64,000 bases of DNA from Fomes fomentarius (Eukaryota; Basidiomycota; Agaricomycetes; Polyporales; Polyporaceae), in contig JABYQN010000001.1 in the NCBI GenBank assembly GCA_022606135.1, forward strand, positions 1,674,001 through 1,738,000. Direction: 5' to 3'. Below, one piece after another: positions 1-10,708 of this stretch. Numbering within the stretch: position 1 is the stretch's first letter; each line of letters begins with the position of its first letter. The notes under the pieces were generated by a model. It ran no database searches. It was not told where the DNA came from and worked only from the letters and a program-made list of their open reading frames with translations. Position numbers and translations under genes: made by a program.

Positions 1-414
1 CAGACATCTTAGGCGTTGTGGGTGTTGTCCAAGTTAGCGTACGTCAACCGTCAATAGTAACACACAATCAAACAAATGACGACGGTGATCAGAGAACGCG
101 CCCTGGTGGCAGTACGAAGTCGAGTACTATACGCTCGCTAAGATCGACAAGGGAGGCAATATTTTTAAAGAGTCGTCATTACGCTTACTACGCGTTGACT
201 ACACTCCCCGATCTGACTGGGTAATCGGAGATTGAATCTGACTACAAAGGGAGTAAATGCCGGAAGGCCGTAGATAAGACAAGATCTAATCCCATAGATC
301 TCGCCCTCTGCCCACTTGACCGCCACAGCCTCTGGCTTTCCGCTTCTGTCAGCAGTTCGACATCGACCACCACGACGACCACTACTGCACGCGTCAATCG
401 ACCCCATTGCCGCC
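1..414 (+). promoter_or_regulatory. Upstream region of XPO1
   Basis: No gene is supported here. The stretch precedes the XPO1 start codon and must hold its promoter and 5' UTR. A run of CGA/CCA triplets lies at about 361-390. I see no clear TATA box close to the start. Confidence 0.4.
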
Positions 415-3400
415 ATGGAGGTATGCCGCACTTCATCTGCACATGCTTGACATACCGTGTTCACCATGACCCAGGGCATACTCGACTTCTCCAAAGAGTT
501 CGATGTTTCGCTAATGGACAGAGTGGTGATGGCTTTTTACTCCGGTGCTGGGCGGGAGGTGCGTCATATTCTCACAGGCACGCGTGTTCCATGGCACCTA
601 TGAGTTCTGTATACAGCAACAACTGGCGCAGCAAATTTTGACTCAATTTCAAGATAGCCCGGACGCATGGACGAGAGTCCCTGACGTTCTCGAACGCTCG
701 TCATTTCCACAGACCAAGGTACGCACAGATCCTCTGTATTATCATTTTACGTCCTCATGGTGTGCAGTACATTGGCCTGCAAATCCTGGAGAAGTTGATC
801 AACACGAGGTGGAAGTCTCTCCCGGAGGGCCAGAGGCAAGGTTCGTATTCTCTTAGTGGCGCATGTCCAGCCATCTCATCCTGCACGCTACAGGGATCCG
901 AAATTTCGTCGTTGGCATCACCGTGAAGGTTGCGTCCGATGAAACGACGATGCGAAGGGAGAAGACGTATCTCAACAAGTTGAACCTCGCGCTTGTTCAG
1001 GTTCGTCGTAGCCAATCGCACGAATTTCTTGTGCTCCGTTGACTTGTGCATCTGTGGTCATCTAGATCCTGAAGCAAGAATGGCCGCACAACTGGCCAAC
1101 ATTCATTCCCGAACTGGTCGAATCGTCCAAGACCAACCTCTCGCTCTGCGAGAACAACATGGTCATCCTCAAGCTCCTCTCTGAAGAGATCTTCGATTAT
1201 TCTGCGGAGCAAATGACTCAGGCGAAAGTCAAAAACCTGAAGAACCAAATGTGCGGCGAGTTCTCGGAAATCTTCAAACTCTGTTCGGAGATCCTGGAGG
1301 AGGCACAGAAGACGTCTCTCATTAGGGCAACTCTGGAGACGCTGCTCAGGTTCCTCAACTGGATACCTCTGGGATACATCTTTGAGACGACCATCATCGA
1401 CCTTCTTCTGAATCGGGTAAGTTCGATTCAGCATTCACCGCGAGTAGTTGTTTGATCTGCTGCGAATACAGTTCTTGGAGGCTCCTGACTTCCGGAACGT
1501 CACTCTCAAGTGTCTGGCGGAGATTGCTTCTCTCAATGTCGGTCCAGAGTACGATCCGAAGTTCGTCATTCTGTTTGCCATGGTCATGACATCCGTCAAT
1601 CGCATGATACCCCCGAGTACGAACATCGCGCAGGCGTATGCTAACGCGGGTGACGCTGGCCAAGAGCTCGTACTTAACCTCGCCCTCTTCCTTTCCAACT
1701 TCCTCTCCAACCATCTGCGTGCTGTCGAGACAGACGCCAACCGTGACGTGCTGCTCAACGCACATCTCTACATGGTCAAGATCTCGCAGGTAGATGAGCG
1801 GGAGATCTTCAAAATTTGCTTGGAGTATTGGTTGAAGCTGGTCGCGGAGCTGTATGAGGAGATCCAGACACTACCCATTGGCGACAGCGGCCTGCTTATG
1901 GGTCTGAGTTTGGGCAGTGGTAGCAGCATGCTCAACGGCATCTCATTGCGGAAAAACATCTACAGTGACGTGCTCTCCAATCTTCGTTTGGTCGTGATCG
2001 AGAAGATGGTGAAGCCTGAGGAGGTGCGTCGTCGGCTCTTGTCCCGCTTGTATTTCTGACTGTTCTCACCACTATGACGTAGGTTCTGATCGTCGAAAAC
2101 GAGGAGGGAGAGATTGTCCGGGAGTTTATGAAGGAGAGCGACACGATCGTGCTTTACAAATCTATGCGCGAACTGCTGGTCTACCTCACACATCTAGACG
2201 TCGCCGACACGGAGAACATCTTGACGGAGAAGCTTCAGAAGCAGGTGGACGGTTCAGAGTGGTCATGGCAGAACCTCAACACGCTGTGCTGGGCCATTGG
2301 TTCTATCTCGGGTGCAATGAGTGCGTCATTTTGCTGTCTAGCTCAGACACGTAGCTGACGTCTATGACTCAGACGAGGAAACGGAGAAGCGGTTCTTAGT
2401 GACCGTTATCAAGGACCTGCTTGGCTTGTGCGAGATCAAGCGCGGGAAGGACAACAAGGCCGTTGTTGCGTCAGACATCATGTACATCGTCGGCCAGTAT
2501 CCTCGCTTTTTGAAGGCGCACTGGAAGTTCTTGAAGACCGTTGTCAACAAGCTCTTCGAGTTCATGCACGAGACCCACGAAGGTACGTTCTGTGACACTG
2601 TCGCAAGGGCACCACTTACACGGGATGCAGGTGTGCAGGATATGGCTTGTGACACCTTCATCAAGATCGCGCAGAAGTGCCGTCGTCATTTCGTCATGCA
2701 ACAGTCTGGGGAGTCCGAACCCTTCGTTGATGAAATCCTCCGCCTCCTCCACCGTATCACCGTTGATTTATCACCGCAGCAGGCATGTCCACATTATCGC
2801 CGTTCCCGACGCGGCACTGACATTTCCTTTCTGCAGGTTCACACCTTCTACGAGGCGGTCGGGTACATGATTTCGGCTCAACCAAACAAGCCCCAGCAGG
2901 AGAAGCTCATCGCGAAATTGATGGAGTTGCCGAACAATGCCGTACGTCCTCTGAGTACCTTTGCTGATGATGGTGACCTCATCGATAGTACAGTGGGATT
3001 CTCTCATGGCGCAAGCAGCACAAAACATGGATGTGTTGAGCAGCCCTGACAATATCAAGATCTTGTCCAATGTCTTGAAGACCAACGTGTCGGCTTGTAC
3101 ATCGATTGGAACGTTCTACCTTCCGCAGATCGGTAGGATATTCTTGGATATGCTCGGCCTGTACAAGGCTGTCAGCAGCATCATCAGCGAGACGGTCGCC
3201 CGGGATGGTACGTTCTCGTGGAGGACGACCGTACCTTTTTCGATTTACTCACGCTGAATCAGGTCTCATTGCCACGAAGACGCCTAAAGTCCGGCAGCTT
3301 CGCACCATTAAAAAAGAGATCCTCAAGTTGATGGAGACATTCATCAAGAAGTCAGAAGACCTTGAGACGGTGAACAGCAGCTTCATGCCGCCTCTGCTTG

Positions 3401-4518
3401 ACGCCATCCTCGGCGATTACAACCGCAACGTACCCGCCGCACGAGACGCCGAGGTACTCAACGTTATGGCTACGATCATCGGTCGTCTGGGAGTACGTGC
3501 TTCCAGGCATCCAGTGTGAGACGTAAACTAACAGTGATCGGTGCAGCCGCTCCTCACGCCTCAAGTGCCCGCAATTCTTGAAGCCGTCTTTGAGCCGACA
3601 TTGAATATGATCAATCAGGACTTCGCAGAGTTCCCAGAACATCGTGTCGGCTTCTTCAAGCTCCTCCGTGCGATCAACCTTAACTGCTTCCCTGGTGCGT
3701 TCCTCCGTCTTCTATCGGATCATCGTCCACTCATGGATGCTCATGATGATATGTTTAGCACTGCTGACTATTCCGCCGCCGCAATTCAAGCTCTTTATGG
3801 ATAGCATTATCTGGGCGATCAAGCACACGATGCGTGATATCGCTGAGACCGGCCTGAACCGTACGTGCCCCTGTGTCGTGCCCAGCGGATATGGTTCATC
3901 TAACGTTGTGTAATAGTGTGTCTGGAGGTCGTCAACAATTTCGCCAGTGCAGATCCATCGGTGGCGAATGTGTTTTTCCAGCAGTACTTCCTCAGCATCA
4001 TGCAGGATATCTTCTACGTGCTCACGGACACGGACCACAAGAGCGGCTTCAAGCTCCAGTCACTCCTGCTCGCGCGGATGTTCCAACTAGTGGAGACGAA
4101 CCAGATCACCGTGCCGCTATTCGATCCTGCGAGCGTGCCCGATCCGAACATCACCAACGCAGTGTTCTTGCGCGAATACACCGCGACCTTGTTGAAGTCA
4201 GCGTTCTCACATGTGCAGACGTGAGTGTGCGGCTACTTTGTAACGGCGACTCAACAACTGACTGCTTTGAACAGTGGGCAGATTCAGAACTTCGTTGTCT
4301 GCTTGGGTGAGTTCCACAGCGACATCAACAGGTTCAAGCTCGCGCTCCGCGACTTCCTCGTCCAGCTCAAGGAGTTTTCGGGCGACAATGCGGACCTGTA
4401 CCTGGAAGAAAAAGAGGCAGAGGCGCAGCTCAAGGCCCAGACAGAGCGTGAGGCGGCCATGCGCATCCCAGGCATGCTGAAGCCGTCACAGATCGAGGAC
4501 AAGGACGAAGATATCTGA
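415..4518 (+). CDS. XPO1: Exportin-1 (CRM1), nuclear export receptor
   Basis: Karyopherin-beta that binds RanGTP and leucine-rich nuclear export signals and carries cargo out through the nuclear pore. About 1,070 residues in 17 exons. The start is a 6-nt coding exon (Met-Glu, 415-420) joined across a 54-nt intron to GILDFS, which recreates the family N-terminus MEGILDF. The order is an importin-beta N-terminal region, HEAT repeats including [20 protein letters not shown], and a CRM1 C-terminal region ending in an acidic tail. Reading across introns is uninterrupted and aligns with yeast and human CRM1 as I recall them. The reactive cysteine that corresponds to human Cys528 is present in [16 protein letters not shown] (codon 2429-2431), so the protein should be leptomycin B sensitive. 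One intron (2783-2836) has a GC donor. Identity is certain; a few splice sites are estimates. Confidence 0.97.
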
Positions 4519-7500
4519 AGGACGAATTGTATGACTTATCCCTTCATTGTATGATAGACAAACAGCTCTCTGGCGATCGCTTGCTTGTTTGCTGTCTCAC
4601 TTTCCCCCACCATTAACCCCCCCGTTCCCCTCATTGTCCCCGCACTTTTTGGCGCTCATGCCGCACCATGCATATCCGCACAAACGCCCCCCTTCCCGTG
4701 TCAACATGTTCCCACACAGTAATCGTTCCGCTGGCTTGCTCGTCTCAGCTTCTCGCCCCCCTCCTTTCGTCAGCAGCCGTGTACTCTTGCTATCGCCATA
4801 TCGCTCGCTGTTCACTCCGCATCTAACACACATGTAACAATAGCTTACGACAGAGGAATACGAGAAGAAATAATGTATCACTTGCTTCATGTACCGACTG
4901 ACCCCCTCCACCTACTATCATCGCCCATTCCAACCCTCCTAGCAGTCGTAAGAGGTCCCATGTGGTTTGAAGGATATCCGTGTTACCTCGAGCGATGTCC
5001 GATGTCTGGCGCCAAACTTAGCGCGTCGTGAAACCAATACTATCTTACCCGCATTACCCGCCTAAACCTTGCGCGCTTCAAATCGCAAATGACGTCTATT
5101 CAAGGCAAGGGTCGTGCAATGAAATGTGTGGATAGGTTGGACGCTCGCCTCATTCCAAGAGGAACTCGCTTGAGTGCGAATGCGGACATTCTAGGGGAAC
5201 TGGCTTCGAACACGATGCTCTGGGAGACTGGGAGGCGGAGGCGAGGGGTCATCCAGACTCCAGAGGCTGCTGCTCGATGATCATGGAGACGGGTGTATAA
5301 CTTCTCACAGAGCCTATGCAGTCGGTGCCTCGTCATCAAAGGAAGGTGACGGGAGGTCGCTTATGAACTCGGATTTGAGGTCGGGGAAGCTTTGACTCGG
5401 ACTGGGGTGACTTTAGGCAGTGCCGCTGAGCTGGACGGTCCGCTGCCAGAGCAACATACTTCATGATTCCGCTGACGACTGACGATATGCGACCACTCAC
5501 CAGACGAGCGTTGATCGGTAGTATGGACGCACATACCCCGCAGTTCAACCCGTCGACTGTCCCGGAGAGCCGAGCAGAGTTTGTGGCTGCATGGAGAGCA
5601 TCGTTGCGTCGATGCGATCCGAGTCCTATGCGGCGAGAGACATGGCACAAAAAATACGCACGTCGATTGCCAAGGCGGTCAGGCCGTGCATGCTTCGGAC
5701 GTAATGATGGCGAGCGACGAATCGATGTTGCGGGGGGGCACGTTAAGGAGGGTACAGAGCAGGCAGTCTGACATTGAGGGCATGGGTGTGTGTGGGGGGT
5801 GACAGGGAACCGTTGGAGTTCTAGGTAGTCGTTGGTCTGAACACGTAATCGAGGTTCAGCTTCAACTCGCCCCCGAGCCAGTCAGCCAGGGCAGGGAGTT
5901 GTTGGCCTCTGGACGTCGCAAACGCCATGTTGGGGACTCGAGCTTGCCCGTCGAGAGCGTAGAAAATGAGCGGTGTATCATTCCTGCTCACTTGGAGTTC
6001 GACACCGCGTCGCTGTTGATGGACGGAGGAAGACCTTGTACAACGAGTTTGAGATAAGGACGAAGCTTGACAGAGGCGTCCAACTTGGCGACCCGGTGTT
6101 TGCTTTCACGGGAGCAATTCTGGGAGGGCAGGCGTAGGAGTCGCAGTGACTTGCAGGAGCCCATGGTCGTGTATTCTGGGGATCGAGAGAAAGTGACAAA
6201 CCTGTGTACATTCGGCCCCATGCCATAGGTCACGTTGACTGTCGAGCCGAGTGCAATGAACCGCTGCCGGGCTCCAGAGCTGTCTGAATCACGCAAGGCG
6301 CATGCATTGCCATAGCATCCGAATTGATACATGCCCACAGCGACTATATGCGCGGTAAATACGATCATGATGCTTCATGGTTGGCCGGTTCAAGCATGTT
6401 GCCGAGTAAAATCGCGTTAACCATAGAAATATTCGGTCGCTAGGACAGCGTTGTATGCCCGTGCTGCGCCCGTTAGAACAGACATAGCTGCATAGTTAGA
6501 TGATGGAGATTATTTCAAGCAAGGCAAGAAGGGGCACGGTGGGATCCAGCGTCGGCAGGTGCCGATGCTGTCAAACAGGGTAAATTCTAGCAACCACTGC
6601 ATCATCCCATTGGCTACTCACAAAGACCGTCCCATGTCCGCGTCGCTCGGCCCATTTCTTCGGGCGGATTCACTCTCGAGTCGCTGTGTTCGGGACGGGG
6701 GAGCCCCCGAACTACGGTAGCACCGTGTAGTAATCTGAGCTTGGATTCAGCGATGCACGTCACAAAATCTGTATCGGAATGAGGTAAATGTATAGTTGAG
6801 GCAGAAGGACATTGGAACAAGCCACGATCAAACCCCCCAAACCCGATGACGCACTCCTAACAGGTATGCACACGATGATACTCCGGCCCGCACTGGGAGA
6901 TGGATGTGACAGTTCCTATCGGAGTCGAGCACGTTCGTTGGCAGTGCCAAAGTAATTGTCTGGGGTCGTCAAGGGTCCAGCGGCAAGGGTCCAGCTGAGA
7001 GCACTTCACATGGACTCGAGGACAGTAACGGTGATATGTGCTAGAACCACCGAAGCCATACTATAGAAACTATACAGCCAATTGGGGAGTGGGCGCTAGA
7101 GATTGATGAAGGATTGCCGTCGAAGTTCGGGTTCATGACGCCCGTAGTGACCGCGCGAGCGAGCAATACAGAATCCTCCGACTGACCGTGGCAGGCGTAC
7201 ATCGCGAACCTTAGCTCATTTGGCGAGGGCGTCCCGAGGGCATGAGGCTCTCGCAGTAACGGCCGAGATGCGAGATGCTGCTGCCGGTTGGGAACAACAT
7301 GGCCGCCTGCCCGAGAAGTGAACCTTATACCCCCGTACGCGGAAACCTATTGTCGGGTCGGTCGGACGCTGCCATTGTCAGCGCGCATGGCCCGGAGTAC
7401 ATGCGGCCCCAGGGATGGTGAGTTCCGAGCATCCTCAGTAGATTCGCAGGTGCCGTGCCTCTGCTGTCGACGCGGCGATGCCGGGTGCGCGCTGAGCTGA

Positions 7501-8235
7501 GATGAAAATGGTATCTTCGCCGGCTCAGGGACCACTGAGAGCACGCTAGAAGCAACCTACTTCGCGTGCCACATGTAATCTGGGAGATTGCGCGTGCACG
7601 AAGTAAATCTAGAAGAACACAGGCCTAGGGGGCGCACCAGGTGGCATCGCGCGAGCCTCTCAGCACTTGACGCGTGCGCGTCGTCGTGATGTGACGGAAC
7701 GACTGCGATGCGTCAGCCTGGTCCTTTCGTCAGTGGGAAACACCATCCCTTGGTCTCCTCAGAGTGTTCTTTGTGCAGCTACCGCGGTGCTGGTTGTCGA
7801 GATGTGAACGTTATGCCAGGCTTCGCATGCCGTTACTGGCACACGCTGGATCTGAAACACTTCAAGTTGAACGAACACTGACAGCGGACTTGGGTCCTAT
7901 CCTGGCTGGCTGCTGAGGCTGGACATCCGGGTATCAAGTGGGGGAAGGATGACGGGAATACGAGGAGTGTCCAGACCGGATCGCCCGTGAGGGAATGTCG
8001 GATATTGAGGTGCAGAGAAAAGTGACCAAGAGTAAATCGGAAGGATCAGATGAAGGAGCTCAAGCGGATCTAACGGATGATCTGCGCCTATTGAATACAA
8101 TCTCAGCGGCCGCGTCCTCTGATCTTGAGAGATCGGACCGTGCCGTAGCACATGACACAGTTACTATCCAATCTCACACTGTACCTCCACCACTCCTCCA
8201 TACTCTCACTTCTCATCTGCCGTCTTCTCCGAGCG
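4519..8235. other. Gene-poor stretch between XPO1 and TMA20
   Basis: I can support no intact gene in these 3.7 kb. Open frames are short and lie on both strands without consistent coding character. On the minus strand between about 6370 and 5820 two adjoining frames read like protein (for example DTPLIFYALDGQARVPN just above 5820-6000), but they need a frameshift to connect and match nothing I recognise. The first 300 bp are the XPO1 3' UTR; the last 300 bp must contain the TMA20 promoter. Confidence 0.5.
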
Positions 8236-8982
8236 ATGTTCAAGAAGTACGCCCACACCCATCACGCATGGATCTACTCTCATCGCACGCCGTTTCAGGT
8301 TCCAGCCCTCAGCTGATGTGTCCGGACAAGTCAACGTCAAGTCTTCAGTACAGCGGTCTATCCGTTCCAGCATCTTGTCGCAATGGAAGATCAACCCGGA
8401 AACACTAGAGCAGGTATGGCCCAAGAAGGAGTCACTCACTCTCGTCAAATGGTCAGTTTCATCGCACCCTTCGATCGCCGGAAAGCGATGATGCTGACCT
8501 GTGCCTCGTTCTTCCCGCACGCAGTAGAGAACATATCTCAATTTACACGCTCCATGGCGAGCCGCTCTTTTTCCAACACTTCGATGGACCCTTCTTCCCA
8601 ACTCTTAGGGTCCTTCACAAATGTGCGTATACCGAACTGACATCTTCGCTGAGACGACTCTAACTGACAGCGCGCGGCTTACGACACAGACCCTTTTGTC
8701 CTGCCCACGGTCAGGGTGGATCGCGGCGCTATCCGCTTCCTACTCGCGGGCGCACACATGATGTGTCCGGGCTTCACGTCTGCAGGTGGCGATCTCCCTC
8801 CCGCGGACGTGGCGCTGCCCGCAAACACTCCCGTCGCAATCCATGCCGAGGGCAAGGAGCACCCAGCTGCTATCGGGATTACCAAGCTCGGTACAGAGGA
8901 AATTAAGCAGGTGAACAAGGGAATCGCAGTCGAGACGGTCACCTACCTCGGGGATGATTTATGGAAGATTCAGCAGTTGTAG
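8236..8982 (+). CDS. TMA20: Translation machinery-associated protein 20 (MCT-1/MCTS1 family, PUA domain)
   Basis: Ribosome-associated factor that pairs with Tma22/DENR in recycling of 40S subunits and reinitiation. Four exons: an 11-nt first exon (MFKK), then a DUF1947-type N-terminal domain ([34 protein letters not shown]), then the C-terminal PUA domain ([50 protein letters not shown]). The third intron is best ended at the acacag before ACCCTTTTG, because that gives [15 protein letters not shown] as in human MCTS1; the earlier cag would break the frame. Length is about 180 residues, usual for the family. It stands alone, downstream of a long gene-poor stretch. Confidence 0.94.
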
Positions 8983-10043
8983 GGTCTGGCGGCGATGGTG
9001 AAATGATGATGTATCAACAGGTTTCGTGGCAGCGTACTGCCTTGTAAGAATGCTCCCTCGCTGACTCATATTGTCGTCCGAACGAGGCCACACCAGTGCA
9101 GTGCAGCCAGTGCCGTCTCCTTCAATTATGCCCTGATGGCGTCAAGGCTTCCCGCGATGCAGTGTGGTGACCGTCCTCGGATGTTCTATCTGACAACAGC
9201 CAGATTACAGGGCTCTCTGCAAATTTCTCATGGTGCGCATGCAGCGACACTCAAACGCCGCCCGCGTAGTCTGACATGTCGGCTGCGAACCTTCTGTTCT
9301 CGAATGGCGTCGATCGACTTCCACGAGCTCGGTATGTTCCTCGCGGCATTTGTCTAGGGATTCCAGACGAGGAAAGCGGCGGAGCAAGAGGAAGTCGCGC
9401 GTAGCACCTCGCCGTGCCGACCGCAGCCAAGTTGCCGCTGGCCGCTGGCTGGCGTCCCGAATATACCGTATGCAGACTCTGTCGAACTCTAACGCGTCCG
9501 AATATTTTTGGTTGATCAGCGGGAGCAAAATAGGGCTGCAGCCTCTTGCCAGCGCCCGGAATTGTGCGACACAAGCGAGAACTGTTCGCGGCGGACCTGA
9601 TGTATGCGAGCAGCGCGCTAAGTCGCGAAGCGCAAGGGGGGCTGGTTGACTGTCGAAGCTTGAATACCTATTTCTGCCCCAGCGCGGCAATCGAGGCAGT
9701 CACGTCGCACGTCGTTGTACCTGTTCTTGTCCACCGTCACCCGCCCAGATTTTCCGATCTTGAGCGTCCTGCGCACGGTCCTGGTCCCAGACACTGGGCG
9801 ATGGCAGTGGGGCACCACTCGCGCCTTCCTCGCGGATCGTATCCAAGAAGATGGCAGTCCCCGACCGCCAGGCGCTGCCCTGGCCCTCAATGCAGACAAT
9901 ATATACCTCTCCATTTTGAAAACCATCACCCTCGTCCCTCCCCTTTCCCTGCCGCCTCCCTCTCCCTCTCCTGGGGCTCGGCCTCTGCAGCCTCGGCCAT
10001 TGTCGTCGTCGCCCCGCTCTCTCACTTCATCCTTCATCGCCGT
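8983..10043. other. Intergenic region, promoter side of first double zinc-cluster gene
   Basis: No gene supported. Long frames run through about 9546-10259 on plus and 9618-10187 on minus, but neither shows a domain and both overlap the 5' part of the next gene in other frames. A TATATA lies at 9900-9905, followed by a strongly CT-rich tract up to the start codon. Confidence 0.45.
9900..9905 (+). promoter_or_regulatory. Probable TATA box of double zinc-cluster gene A
   Basis: TATATA about 140 bp before the ATG at 10044, followed by a pyrimidine-rich stretch typical of fungal start-site regions. Position fits a core promoter; function is inferred. Confidence 0.45.
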
Positions 10044-10708
10044 ATGGCAAAGCCGAGGGCATGTCGCCAGTGTTCGTGGCGCAAGGGTGAGTCCCGCTCT
10101 ATTTGTTTCAATCCTCCTCTTGTGCTTCTCGTAGGTGTCGTAGGTGCTTCCGTCGTTGAGTCGCTCAGTGTGGCGGCGGCGGTGCATACCCTCCCTTCCG
10201 ACACGCGTTGTCCTCCTGCAACTGCCATGGCTACCTACTCAACAACCCTCCTACAGTGAAGTGCGTCGTGCCGGAGGGGGGGACGCGTTGTGAGGAATGC
10301 ATCCGTCGTCATACGGATTGTGAACGTCCTCAGGCTGTGACATCCACCGCGCCCTGCGACAGCTGGTAGGTACCTCATCGTCGTTTTTTGTTCCTTCCCT
10401 TTCCACTCTTCCCCGAGGCAGCGGCTAAAAATCAACATTTCATTGGGCAGCAAGAGGGCCCATCTTGGGTGCGAATGGCAGGGCGACGGACCTTGTATCC
10501 GATGCGAACGTACGGGCGCGACGTGCACTAGATCGACTCCCGGTATGTTGCGTGCTATTGATCATGCCCGCTGCCTACTGACGCATCGGACCCGTTCCCT
10601 TGATACTCAGACACGCCGCCGCCGTCATCCGAATCGCCGTCCAGCCCGTCGTCAGACAGAGGGGCATCACCCCCGCGCACGCCCTTCCTCCAGGTTGTTC
10701 TCAATTGA
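10044..10708 (+). CDS. Double Zn2Cys6 zinc-cluster protein A (first of three tandem paralogues)
   Basis: Four exons give 113 residues. Module 1 is CRQCSWRKVKC, then eight residues, then CEECIRRHTDC: a perfect C-x2-C-x6-C-x8-C-x2-C-x6-C zinc cluster. Eleven residues later module 2 is CDSCKRAHLGC, seven residues, CIRCERTGATC, again complete. Each six-Cys unit should bind two zinc ions and is the fungal DNA-binding fold; two in tandem in one short protein is unusual. Introns fall inside module 1 (phase 1), inside the second Cys codon of module 2 (TG|C, phase 2) and after module 2 (phase 1), exactly as in the paralogues at 13035 and 18069. The short tail after module 2 is Ser/Pro-rich; this copy lacks the Trp-containing C-terminus seen in the other two. 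A DNA-binding role is inferred from the fold only. No fungal transcription-factor middle domain is visible. Confidence 0.8.

Noticed and set aside
9546..10259. 237-codon plus-strand frame and 189-codon minus-strand frame before and over gene A
   Set aside because: They overlap the first exon and intron of the zinc-cluster gene in other frames and show no motif; long frames are expected in GC-rich DNA.
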